DNA of 39,494 nucleotides, taken from the NCBI GenBank assembly GCA_964420835.1, contig CAYQUO010000023.1, positions 1 through 39,494 on the forward strand. The letters are read 5' to 3'. Positions 25,473 to 36,300 of this stretch are shown here, piece by piece. The notes beneath the pieces were generated by a model. The model had not been told where the DNA came from, did not search any database, and saw nothing but the letters and a program-made list of their open reading frames with translations. This DNA comes from CAYQUO01 sp964420835. GTDB lineage: Bacteria > Chloroflexota > Anaerolineae > Anaerolineales > Anaerolineaceae. Both the position numbers and the translations under genes were made by a program. How positions within the stretch are numbered: the stretch's first letter is position 1; each line of letters starts with the position of its first letter.

Positions 25473-27773
25473 ATGGAAATTTCTGTGTTTACAGAGCATT
25501 TAACTTTTAATACAATATCAACATTTGATGAAATTAATATGTATGATATTGACAAAAACATTTTTATCAAATTTGATAATATAATAACATTAAACGATAG
25601 GAATATAACGTTACAATATTCTTTTGATGGCACTACATACAATGATTTAGGATCAAAATCATCTGATAATCTATATTATATTCCATTAACATCAATAGAT
25701 AATGATGCATCATTTGTTCTATATCTACAAGCAATAGATACAATCAATGACGTCCAATATACTATAAATACTCAAATAACCAGAACTTGTAAAAAGGCAA
25801 TAGAAACAATATTATATGATCATTCATTTGAAAACCATGTATATGCCCCCGCATACAATTTAATAATCCCCGCAATCCAAATAATAAGTGCAAAACCTAT
25901 TAGTAATGTATACTATAAAATAGTTAACGGAAAAGATTCAGAATATTCCCCAATAGATGTCCTTGATACATATGGTCAATATGGACTTGGTGCAATTAAC
26001 ACATTATATATTCCAGAAAAAACCGATCCATTAGTACCTTTTAACTTATCATTTAAAATAGAATATACTGATGAAACCATGTCAAATGAGTTTGTCTCTG
26101 GTACATTTGATATTGCAGAAGAACCAACATTGATATTGGATGAACATTTTGATAATCTAACAGAGTATGAATATGAACAAATAGAACTAACTGGCACATA
26201 TACTATTGATAGTTCAGATCAAATAAATAGTTTTAAATACCAGGTTTTTCGTGAACAAGCACTTATTTTTGAGAATAATGTATATTATAACGAGAATAGT
26301 TATAATCTATCAATTTATGCCGGGAATTATGGAATTGGTACCTTTGTGATAAAAATCACATTAACAACGCAAAGTGGATATTCTTTAACAGTAACATCTA
26401 ATAGTTTTGTTTGTTTAAAGAATAATATTAAAAATAGTCAATGGCAATTTAAATTACTTAATTATGAAACGATAAAAACATATGATATAAATAGACCGCA
26501 ATATGCTGAATATAAGTTTCAATGCACACGTGGTCTTAATTCATTAAATCGGGTATCCATATTTAATATTTCTAATTTGACAACCCCAATAATTACAACC
26601 ACATTAAACCACGAAAGTCCTAATTTTTCTGTTATTTTAGATAATGATTCTAATATTTTAACAATTGGATTTAATACAGATCTAATAGATAATCATAAAT
26701 CTGATTATATTGATATTCGTATATCTGCTTATGATAATTACTTTTCTTATGTTCTTATAGAAAACAGAATTGTACTTTCATATAGTATACTTAGGTTTAA
26801 AGATATTACACAAAACAAATTGCTAACACCATCGTTATATTCTATTAATCAAACAAATAGTATAGTTGGATATTTTGATTTATCAAATGGATTTTATATT
26901 ATTAATCCACGAAATAAGGTTTTAGATATTAATAATTTATATGGTTATACTTGCACTGAAATTAATAATTCATCTGATTTTAAATTTACCAACATTCTTA
27001 AATCTAATATTACAGATATAGATTATAGAATGTATGGATTAACCAAATATATTGATAATTTAAATCCTGGTGATATTTTTCTTTCAAATGTTGAATTATA
27101 TGATACTGCATTATTTTATAATGGTCAGTTTTATAACTTAAATAATTTATTATTACCTAGAACTTCCAATCTATCACTTCAACCAATTATCTATAATAAT
27201 GGCAAAGTTTCTAAACAATTAAAAATGAAAGTAATTTTAAAGTCATCGTTAAATAATTATACAGTACATATAAATTCTGATAAAATAACATGTACCCCGC
27301 TATTATATTTTGATTTTAAAAGTAAGAATCTAACAAAAATATCAATAGCAAATAATAGTGATATATCAATTACTTTTGAATATTTATCAGAAGATGACAT
27401 TGAAATAGATTTATATCTATTTGATTATATTTATAATAAATTATCCCCGACTGTACCAATAACATTATCAGATTGCATATATTTAAGTTCTGGTAATGCT
27501 AATTATGGTATAATTGGTGTTTTAGTTTTTAAACAGGGAACAATAACATTACAAGATGCATTTAATTATAGATTTATTAGTTATCCGAGTGATACAGCAT
27601 TTAAATTATTTTATAATGATCTTGTAGAATTATATTCAAATTTATTTATACTTAATTACGTTAAAAGCGATAAAAGCGATTATATAACATGCAAACTACG
27701 TGCAGATTATTATTCTAAAAATATCATAGATATGAATATAATTGCTAATTATAAAAAGGCAATAGGAGAATAA
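25473..27773 (+). CDS. Large beta-rich tail protein, Ig-like repeats
   Basis: 766 aa, Asn-, Ile- and Tyr-rich, almost wholly beta. The first ~430 residues read as several Ig-like sandwiches (ITLQYSFDGTTYNDLG, VSNVYYKIV-type strands, FKYQVFREQALIFENNVYY). The last third differs and ends with a short helical part. No catalytic motif is seen. It continues the operon of the preceding Ig-like gene and could be its baseplate partner or a receptor-facing tail protein. The ATG lies only 3 bases after the previous stop with a GGATAG box of modest strength, so coupling is likely. The gene carries CCCCGC words at 25847, 25868 and 27295 and a TCCCCAATAGA word at 25947. Confidence 0.6.
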   Translation: MEISVFTEHLTFNTISTFDEINMYDIDKNIFIKFDNIITLNDRNITLQYSFDGTTYNDLGSKSSDNLYYIPLTSIDNDASFVLYLQAIDTINDVQYTINTQITRTCKKAIETILYDHSFENHVYAPAYNLIIPAIQIISAKPISNVYYKIVNGKDSEYSPIDVLDTYGQYGLGAINTLYIPEKTDPLVPFNLSFKIEYTDETMSNEFVSGTFDIAEEPTLILDEHFDNLTEYEYEQIELTGTYTIDSSDQINSFKYQVFREQALIFENNVYYNENSYNLSIYAGNYGIGTFVIKITLTTQSGYSLTVTSNSFVCLKNNIKNSQWQFKLLNYETIKTYDINRPQYAEYKFQCTRGLNSLNRVSIFNISNLTTPIITTTLNHESPNFSVILDNDSNILTIGFNTDLIDNHKSDYIDIRISAYDNYFSYVLIENRIVLSYSILRFKDITQNKLLTPSLYSINQTNSIVGYFDLSNGFYIINPRNKVLDINNLYGYTCTEINNSSDFKFTNILKSNITDIDYRMYGLTKYIDNLNPGDIFLSNVELYDTALFYNGQFYNLNNLLLPRTSNLSLQPIIYNNGKVSKQLKMKVILKSSLNNYTVHINSDKITCTPLLYFDFKSKNLTKISIANNSDISITFEYLSEDDIEIDLYLFDYIYNKLSPTVPITLSDCIYLSSGNANYGIIGVLVFKQGTITLQDAFNYRFISYPSDTAFKLFYNDLVELYSNLFILNYVKSDKSDYITCKLRADYYSKNIIDMNIIANYKKAIGE

Positions 27774-27774
27774 A

Positions 27775-28953
27775 ATGAACTATTATCAAGAACCATTAAC
27801 TAATAAAAAACCTAAATCAATATCGGTTAGTGATGGTGATGTTGCATTATTTAATTTCAATAGTAATAAGAATAATAAGTTTATTTATGATATTTATCAT
27901 ATTACTAAATTTCCGATACTTATATCAAATACAGAAGCAGATACTGTATTAGACGACACATTTACATGTTTGTCTGATGATTCTGGCATGATGATTTGTA
28001 ATATTCCAGGACCAGACTTACACCCAACTAGAAAATTCTTATTGACTAACGAAGAATTTAATATATTGGATGCAACAAATCAATTAGATTTTTATCTAAC
28101 AATGAATATAACAGAAACCGAATCTATTCTGTTTTATGATAATCAAAACCAATGGATAGTTGATGATAACTTTAGACAAGAAAATGATCATTATCTATTT
28201 GAGTACTTGAATATTATAGCTGATTATGAATATATTAATATAACAGAACCAACAGAAGAAGACATGGAACCGTTATCAAAATACAGTACTGAATTATATC
28301 CTGATATTGTTAGAATTAAATCGTTTGAACTGGGAATTGTTGATAGTCTAGATGAAGACAAGGACATGGATATATTATATACCCCCACAACAGTATATAT
28401 TTATGATGCATTACTTCATGATACATCAACATCAAATTTAACCAGATTTATAACAAAAGAAATGTTTATAATGCAGCTTGCAGATATTGATAACAACATG
28501 GAAACTGGCACCCCTTTCAGTGAGGTTATTTCCGATATAAAAGATTTAATAATAGAAACATTATATTCAGTTGAAATGTTTATTAATCTATATGGATTTC
28601 ATTATAGACTATACGATGACGTAAATGATGTATTATTTACAACTGAGCAACAACCAGTAAACGATAAGCAATATTATCAATTTTCAGTCCCCGCATTAAC
28701 AACCTTTATCCCCAATGGATGTGATAGGACCGATATCCTTTCAACTAAGAAAGCAATTAATGCTTTGGATCCTGTTAATATTACCGTTAACGATAATTAT
28801 GTAACAATGAAACTCTTTGATAATGATATTAAAACTTTAGACATATTAGACAAGGAATTGCTTTTATTAGAAAAAAGCAACACAACTATTAAGTTTGATA
28901 ATTTACATATAGAACAGAATTTCTTACCCACCGAACTGATCGTATTAAAATAG
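27775..28953 (+). CDS. Hypothetical tail protein
   Basis: 392 aa, acidic, no cysteine cluster, coiled coil or membrane segment. The sequence is mixed alpha/beta with several Asp/Glu-rich loops (PTEEDMEPLSKY, DSLDEDKDMDILY). I do not recognise a family. It lies between the Ig-like tail genes and the two chaperone-position genes, so a baseplate component is likely. An AGGAG box lies 6 bases before the ATG; the preceding stop is one base upstream of it. Confidence 0.6.
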   Translation: MNYYQEPLTNKKPKSISVSDGDVALFNFNSNKNNKFIYDIYHITKFPILISNTEADTVLDDTFTCLSDDSGMMICNIPGPDLHPTRKFLLTNEEFNILDATNQLDFYLTMNITETESILFYDNQNQWIVDDNFRQENDHYLFEYLNIIADYEYINITEPTEEDMEPLSKYSTELYPDIVRIKSFELGIVDSLDEDKDMDILYTPTTVYIYDALLHDTSTSNLTRFITKEMFIMQLADIDNNMETGTPFSEVISDIKDLIIETLYSVEMFINLYGFHYRLYDDVNDVLFTTEQQPVNDKQYYQFSVPALTTFIPNGCDRTDILSTKKAINALDPVNITVNDNYVTMKLFDNDIKTLDILDKELLLLEKSNTTIKFDNLHIEQNFLPTELIVLK

Positions 28954-28963
28954 GAGGATTACA

Positions 28964-29554
28964 ATGAAAATAGAAAAATTAGGCGATGAGAATTTTAAGT
29001 TAACCGAAGAAGAACAAAAAATCATGGAAAGTCTCTCACAGATATCTACCTGGAAAAATCATTCTTTATATCCAATTAGAATTGATGGCAAATTATATGT
29101 TGTTGCTGATATTGGATTTGGTGACTTTGGAGCCATGGTTAAATGTTTTAACGCAATGGAAAAAGAACACGACGCATGTTATTGGAAAGTTTTTATCAAA
29201 TATCTTGAAAAAGCAAAAGACTATCAGGCTAGAATGAATAGCAAAAAATCCCCAGATTCAAAGGATTATAATACTAAAGACATTAATGTTAATAACTTTG
29301 TTATAACTGACCTTGATCCAGCTGATATTGATGACTATTACAAGGATCTTAGCACAATACCTCACGAATCACTTGAAAATGAATTTACTCAGTATAAACT
29401 TGAACATTTTCTTGTTTATCCAGAAGATGCTGTCAAAAAAATTAAAGATGGCGGGGCAATTAACTTTGGTATAGCTATTGAACTTACCAAATATATTGAA
29501 GAAGTATCAAATGTTAATAGTGCAAACTTTGAACAACAAGATCAATACGAATAA
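28964..29554 (+). CDS. Tail assembly chaperone-position protein 1
   Basis: 196 aa, acidic and largely helical. The N-terminal half contains LYPIRIDGKLYVVADIGFGD and a helix DACYWKVFIKYLEKAKDY; the middle has a charged linker. It is the first of two genes lying directly before the very long tape-measure-position gene, the usual place for tail chaperones that coat the tape measure before tube growth. The sequence itself does not match a known chaperone family by eye. An AGGAGG box supports the start. No convincing slippery sequence links it to the next gene, so the two are probably separate proteins. Confidence 0.5.
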   Translation: MKIEKLGDENFKLTEEEQKIMESLSQISTWKNHSLYPIRIDGKLYVVADIGFGDFGAMVKCFNAMEKEHDACYWKVFIKYLEKAKDYQARMNSKKSPDSKDYNTKDINVNNFVITDLDPADIDDYYKDLSTIPHESLENEFTQYKLEHFLVYPEDAVKKIKDGGAINFGIAIELTKYIEEVSNVNSANFEQQDQYE

Positions 29555-29589
29555 GAGTGAATGTTGGGATCACAAAAAGGGAATAGCCC

Positions 29590-30348
29590 GTGAAATACAC
29601 AAAAGAGCTTGATGTAACATTATTTTCCAAACGTTTTCATATAACAGTTGATATTAATGGTATATTTAAAGAACAAGCCGAGGATTATTTTTCGATATTA
29701 TACAATATTGATGAGGCTGGCTCTGAATTAGTTGATAGAGTAAAGAACTTATTGCTTGAGCGCATCACTATTAAATGTGATGATCCAGAATTTAATAAAA
29801 TAATTACAAACGATTTTTGGTCAAAAGCAAATGGGTTCGTTCTACTTACCAACATCCTGAATGCAATAATGTCAGATGAAAGTACCTCTATTAATAATAC
29901 AACCAGTCTGGAAGATATTGTTGGTTATTATGATGATAGTGGCATTACACTTGAAAAAGCATATGATTTGTTTGTATTTCAAAATTGTTCTGTATCAGAT
30001 TTTTTAGAATACCTACATGCTGATATTCGTGAAAGATCATATATCATATCTTGTTATGAAACACTGCAAGGTGTTAATGTCAAACAAAGATTTGATAGAT
30101 TAAACAGAGGTGTTGCTGATGTTCTTGATCTTTCAACACGAGAAACTGATGTTACCTATAAGCGAAAAGTTAATGACAACGTTGAAAAATTAATTAAGAG
30201 CGGTGAACTTACTGAGAAAGAAAGAGAACTGCTTTCTACTATCGATTGGAAAACCCATAATAGACTTATTGAACAGGCTAAGATGACAAATAACAATAAA
30301 AATGACTGGGCTAATGACGAAATATTGGGGCCTAATGCTAAATGGTAA
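29590..30348 (+). CDS. Tail assembly chaperone-position protein 2
   Basis: 252 aa, helical. It starts at GTG 29590 after an AAAAAGGGA box. The N-terminus has beta strands (LFSKRFHITVDINGIF), then helices; residues ~175-230 are strongly charged (KLIKSGELTEKERELLSTID). The stop overlaps the start of the giant gene (ATGGTAA at 30342-30348), so the two are translationally coupled, as expected for a chaperone and its tape measure. Function is inferred from position. Confidence 0.5.
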   Translation: MKYTKELDVTLFSKRFHITVDINGIFKEQAEDYFSILYNIDEAGSELVDRVKNLLLERITIKCDDPEFNKIITNDFWSKANGFVLLTNILNAIMSDESTSINNTTSLEDIVGYYDDSGITLEKAYDLFVFQNCSVSDFLEYLHADIRERSYIISCYETLQGVNVKQRFDRLNRGVADVLDLSTRETDVTYKRKVNDNVEKLIKSGELTEKERELLSTIDWKTHNRLIEQAKMTNNNKNDWANDEILGPNAKW

Positions 30349-33300
30349 ATAAATATACTGGTGTTAGTAATTTATCAGGCGTTAGTTTTATTCCTCCAGA
30401 GCAAGAAAACTCAGCGTTGAATCAATATCAATATTATAAAAAAAGAAAATCTAGCGGACTAGTTCGATCTGCAGTAATACAAACAATTGGTACACTTGCG
30501 ATACCATTGATTATTAATACCGTTGGTCGAGCTGCTCTTGGTGGAATAAGCTCTGCTATTGGTAAATTAGCTGCCAATGAATTGGATACTAAAGTTGTTG
30601 GTACCATGGCTAAAAAGGTTTCTGCTCATGTTTTTGGTGAAGAAGCAAGAATAACCAAGAATGTTGGCAGAAGAGTGCTTAATACAGCAAGACATGTTAA
30701 TTATGCTTATCAACGATCTGGTTTACCATCATCAATGTTTCTTGAAGCCCAAATCCAAAGATATATAGCAAGACCATATGCCAACATGTCTAGAAACATT
30801 GCTAATAGGACGTTAGGTGGTGAAACATCGTTTCTGGGACGAACATTTATTCGTGCAACCGAAGAAATAGCAGCAGATTTACCAATATCACCATATTTAT
30901 ATTATATGTATATGAAGGATACTGCCAAAGCTAACCCAGAAGAATATCAGAAAAGCAAAGGTGTAAAGGGTGCTGCTAAATGGTACGTAAAAAGCCTTCC
31001 ATCACAGTTAATATTTGGTAGTGTTATACGAGGTGGGATTGGATTAACAAGTAGAGCCATTAACTCAAGCAGTTTTAAAAGCATGGTTCAGCTTGGTAAA
31101 ATATCTCTTGGCAACGCAGCTGCCAGACCTTTATATATCTTAAACAACATGAGTGTAACCAATTTTCCTAAAAGAACTGGTATAAAGTCATCCTTTGAAA
31201 CGTTTTTATATAATACTTTAAATTCCATTAGAAATGCTAACATATCATACGAAAATATTGTTTCACGATCAGATGATGATCCAGGTATCAAGAATTTAAT
31301 CAGGTTTATGTCCAATAAATCCGATCTCACCCATGATCAAATAAATGCCGAACTATTATCGCCAATATTTAAAAGTTTTACTAAAGCTATTAATTTAACT
31401 GGCGTGAGTGTTGAAAATGATTTATATTTTCATCAGATTCCAAAAAGAACCATTAATAATGCAACGTATGATTTAACAAGATACAATTTAGCCCAGGCAA
31501 ATCTTGGTGAATTGTTTAATAAAATGACATCCATTCCATTAGGTAAAAGATTTGGTCTAAACTTATCATTAATGGATTTCGTTGGTTTAAGTTCAAAAGT
31601 CTCTGATTCACTGAGAAACAATCAGGTTAACGTTTATCGATCTGTCAAAGATCATATTATAAAATTAAACGAAGCACCAGCTCCCGGCAAAACCGATCTT
31701 GATACAGTTTATAATTTTCTCGGATTAAAACCTACTGTCAAATATCACGAAAAAGAATACGATACAATAGACTTTATCATTAACAAGGTTAGCGGGGGCA
31801 AAACAGTTAAATCTGATGATATGGAAGAGTTCTACAAGATTATTGGTCGTAATACAGTCAAAGAGATGACTAATAACGAAGATATTATAGATCAAGGTAG
31901 AGCTCTCGTTAACTTTGTTAGAACAAGATTTACAGTTAATAGATCAAACGCAATTGTTCGTGCCTCTTCAAATAAAATAAACACTTTCGTAAAGGGCCTG
32001 GAAGGTGGTTATCTAAACATCTTATCTAATGAAGCAATTGTAACTGCCGGCGATAAGACATTCTTATTTAACAGAGGTATGAATTTAGATGAGGGCATTG
32101 TTCGACTCAATCCATTCTTTATCGAATTAACCAGTGCTTCTAATCTAAAAGCATATACTTCTAACTCAACAACCGGAAGAGCATTATTAAACCTGTTTAA
32201 ACGCAGACCTGGATCTACTGTTGGATATATGACAGAAGAGCCAGTAGAAGTTATAGATATTGATAAAAGTAAAAATAAGCATGGTTTACGTGAGTTTTTT
32301 CAAATTGAAAGATCTTCTAACCTGTCAATATTCCAGAAATTTAACAATATCTTTGCTAGAAAACAATCAACTTACAACCCTGATGTGTTCTTTAATTCCC
32401 TCTTAGCAGATGAGTCTGGTGGTGATTTCCTGAGAAACGTCAAGATAGCAACTCAGGCTAATGATCCACAGATAACAAAACTAATTAACAACAATATTCA
32501 GTTACTTCATAAAGCATTCACATTAGAAAAATCAAAAGAATTTGTCAACATATTACGTTTAATTGAACCCATCCCAACAACCACCAAAGGTGTTACTTCA
32601 TCAACTAATGAAGCCATATCATATATCAAAAACCTTTTTATAATGGACAGTTCTGATATTACTTTCGCTGATCTATCTGATAGAGTATCCAAACTATCAT
32701 CATTAATCAGCACAAATATTTCAGATACCGGGCATATTGAGCTTAACTTAAAAGGTGAGGTTGATGTATTATCAAGTGATATTTCAAGTTTATTATCTGA
32801 TGCTGCAATAAAAAAGGTAGCCCTAGACGTTGGCGAATATCGTAAAATCGGTTCAAAGTCAGTTAATTTTATAGATTATTATAATAGCTTATTATTTCAG
32901 GTATTAACAGTCCCTGGTAAGTTTAACCTTGGTTTAACTGAACAGTCTACTGATTCTATATCATTGCACAGTTTATCAAAAAAACTTATTAGTACTTACC
33001 TTACATATAACATTGAAAAAACACCCGGCATACTTGAAAAAGACGGTATAAATCTTAATCCTGTAATTGACAAATGGAAAAACGACGATTTTATCGAATC
33101 AACATTTAAATTACTAGAACAGTTTAATGAATACCAAACAAAAGTTATGAAAGGGCAATCAGTAGGTAGAATTGCCCCAGCACAAAGTAAAATATTAAAT
33201 AATATAGCTACCACATATGGTGCTGAAAATAAAACAACCGATTCTGTTATTGCAAATGACTTTCTTGATATTATTCACCAATACTTCAGTTATAGCGGAA

Positions 33301-36300
33301 AAGAAGCATTAAAAGGTTATAAGCACAATATTAATGTCACAGTTGAAAACCTTGCACCTGGTGCAATGCTTGTTTCAACTAAAAAAGAAAATCAATTAGC
33401 ATTAGATGCTAACATAGTTGGTATGACTATTGCCAGCCATGTTAACAACACATTATCTGAATTAGGCATAGGCTTTCCAAAGAACTTTACAAGTCCATTG
33501 GATTTTTATGCAAGACTCATTACAAAAAGAATAATTCCAGGTGCAATAGGTGTTGCTGGCTTAAGCCTTGCTGATGCATTTTTTAGAAGCACACCATTTC
33601 TCAATGGAACTCCTCTTGGCGGGGGTATTAGTGGAATGGCAATGGATATATATGCCAACACTAAAATTGCATCCTATGCTCTACTGGATATGTTAGGTGT
33701 CACTGATGCAGCTTACAATCTCGAAGAAAAATATCCTGGAATCATTAATTCCCCAATGTCAGGACTAGTACGAGGTATTGGTCCCGTTGTTGCAGGGTTA
33801 CGCTATGGAGGACTTCCTGGTGCAGCAGTTGGTCTTGGCGCTGGTGTTGTGTTTGGCGGGGGTCCATTAGGAATAATGGATGATTGGGATATAACCAAAT
33901 CAAGAGATGATATAATTGCCGAATTTACAGGCGAAAAAGAAGTTCCTGTAAAAAGAGGCCGATGGTGGATGCTTTCATTTAGTCCAATACAGGGAACCGG
34001 TGTTCAATATTATCGTCCACATTATTATGCTACACATAAATCAAAATATAGTAATGCATCTAATATGAAAGGTTCATTTGCAGATAGAGTAATTGGCACA
34101 TTTGTTCCTTCATATTATACATATAAAGACATGTATTCACGACCATATCCAATTATTTCCAAATCTAAAACGTTCGGACCAGTTGCAGGTGAAGTTTCAA
34201 AACTATCGTCTGGTGTACGAGGTACAGATAAAATAGCATTAGGAAACGAACTAGACAATGCAACTTCTCTAAACGACATGACACTTAAATTAGACCAACA
34301 GATTTTCTCAATGAGTGAAATGGCAGGTCTAGCTGGATTTGCGATGCAAAATGTTACCGGAATCAATGAACCAACAATGATACCTGAAATTCCTTCCCCG
34401 CAAATTAATTCATTCTACAGAGATTATTGGAATATGAATCTCGGTGATATTGCAGGTTTCTGTTTAACTTCCGATAGTATGATAACAACCCCCGAAACCA
34501 GTATTCCAATTTCAGAGATAGAAATTGGCACAAGTGTTCTCACAAAAGATGGTAATTTTCATAAAGTCATAAATAAATTAGTCGTTCCATACTCAACCTG
34601 GAGTCAACGAAGTCATATTATCAAACTAGAAACACTGACATCATCTTTACGTTTGACTTCAAATCATTATGTCCCAATAGTTAAGAAAAAAGATCTCTTT
34701 AATAATTATCTTGTAACAGAAGTCCAGGCCAAAGATATTGAAAAATACGATTATTTAATTTATCCAATTAGAAAAGACCTGAATTTATCTACTTCCTATC
34801 CAACATTATTTAATGACCCAGAAATATCTAAACAAGAACTTGTCCAGTTTTTCGGTCATCTAATACGAAATCTTTGTTCCCCGCATAGACATCCTTACGA
34901 TAGTATATCAGGTCCTACCAATGCACCTAAGAACTCTATATGTATTCCTGTCCCATTAAACAATAACACCCTCGGCCTTGAATACATTCTAAACATATTT
35001 AAATTAAATTATACAATAATCAATGATATTAGCAATATATCAGTTTATGTTCATAAAGATCTAAGATTTTACGGCATGCTTTCATGGTTAATAAGTATAA
35101 GTGATTATTATCCTATACCAAATTTCATGTGGCAACATTTTTCAGAAAACAACACATTATTAATGTTATTCATTAATGCATTATTCTCTACAAACGGCAT
35201 GAAAAGCAATTCGTTGTTTTTAAACAATTTTACCATATTCACCAACGTATTTAACTTCCTATTATACCATAATATTATTCCTTCCTGTTTAGTGACACCA
35301 AATGAATATGCCATTTCCATTGTGTCCAATCAAACAACTTCAATTGGTTACCCCTGCATTATAGATAACGACACCATTATTGCTATGATTCGTGAGGATT
35401 ATCTATACATTGCCGTTACCAACATTGAAACTGATTCCACTTATACAGATTCAGTCTATGATTTAACAATCGAAGATATCCATATGTATTGTGCCAATAA
35501 CATTGTAGTTCACAATACCGAGCCAATACGTAGGTTTATTCCACAAAGATCAAGTAATGTTGAATATTACAATCCAATCCCAAATGCTCAACCAGTATGG
35601 ATTCCAAACAGTGGTATCTATCGTTTTAAAGAAGGTGATCCATATACCAAAATAGAAATGGGTGAAATTCGTCTTCCAGGACCAGCATACAATATGGTCC
35701 ACAAGGTCCATTATACAACTCCAATCAGTGGCTTTGCACTTGGATTGACCCCCGAAGAACAATACAATTTTTACCTCGGCAGTCCAAAATTCTTAAATAT
35801 GTTTAACCAGGAACGGGTATTATCCGAACGAATGGTTAACAAATTAAAAGAATCAAATCAACTATTTCAAGCAGATGCAGTTTACAGCAAACAATACAAC
35901 CTTGACGTTTCCATCGAAGGAATGTTATCATTTAATAACATGCAACTTCCATTAGCTATCGGATATAGCCCGGCAACATATTCAAGATTAAATGCTTATT
36001 TAGTTCTTAAAAACATGAAACAGGGTATAATGTTAAATCCAATGAATAATGATATTATATCAGTTACTGCCAACAAAGATCAATTTCAAAACGACCTGGT
36101 TCAATCAATGCAAGTAGTTAGTGATGTCCGAAAACAAATAAACAAAGGTAAAATTTCCCCAATGGATGACCTGAGTAACTCATATTCACATTATGATCGA
36201 GCTAAAATCCTGGCTGATGTTGCGCCATATAGTCGTGAATTTAAAAACGAATTTGAAATGGCAAAACAAGAAGGCATTGCAACCCCCGATCAATTAAATC

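Noticed and set aside
29420..29600. Programmed frameshift joining the two chaperone-position genes
   Set aside because: An A7 run at 29436-29442 exists, but the reading frame does not give a proper slippery heptamer and the second gene has its own GTG and ribosome box.
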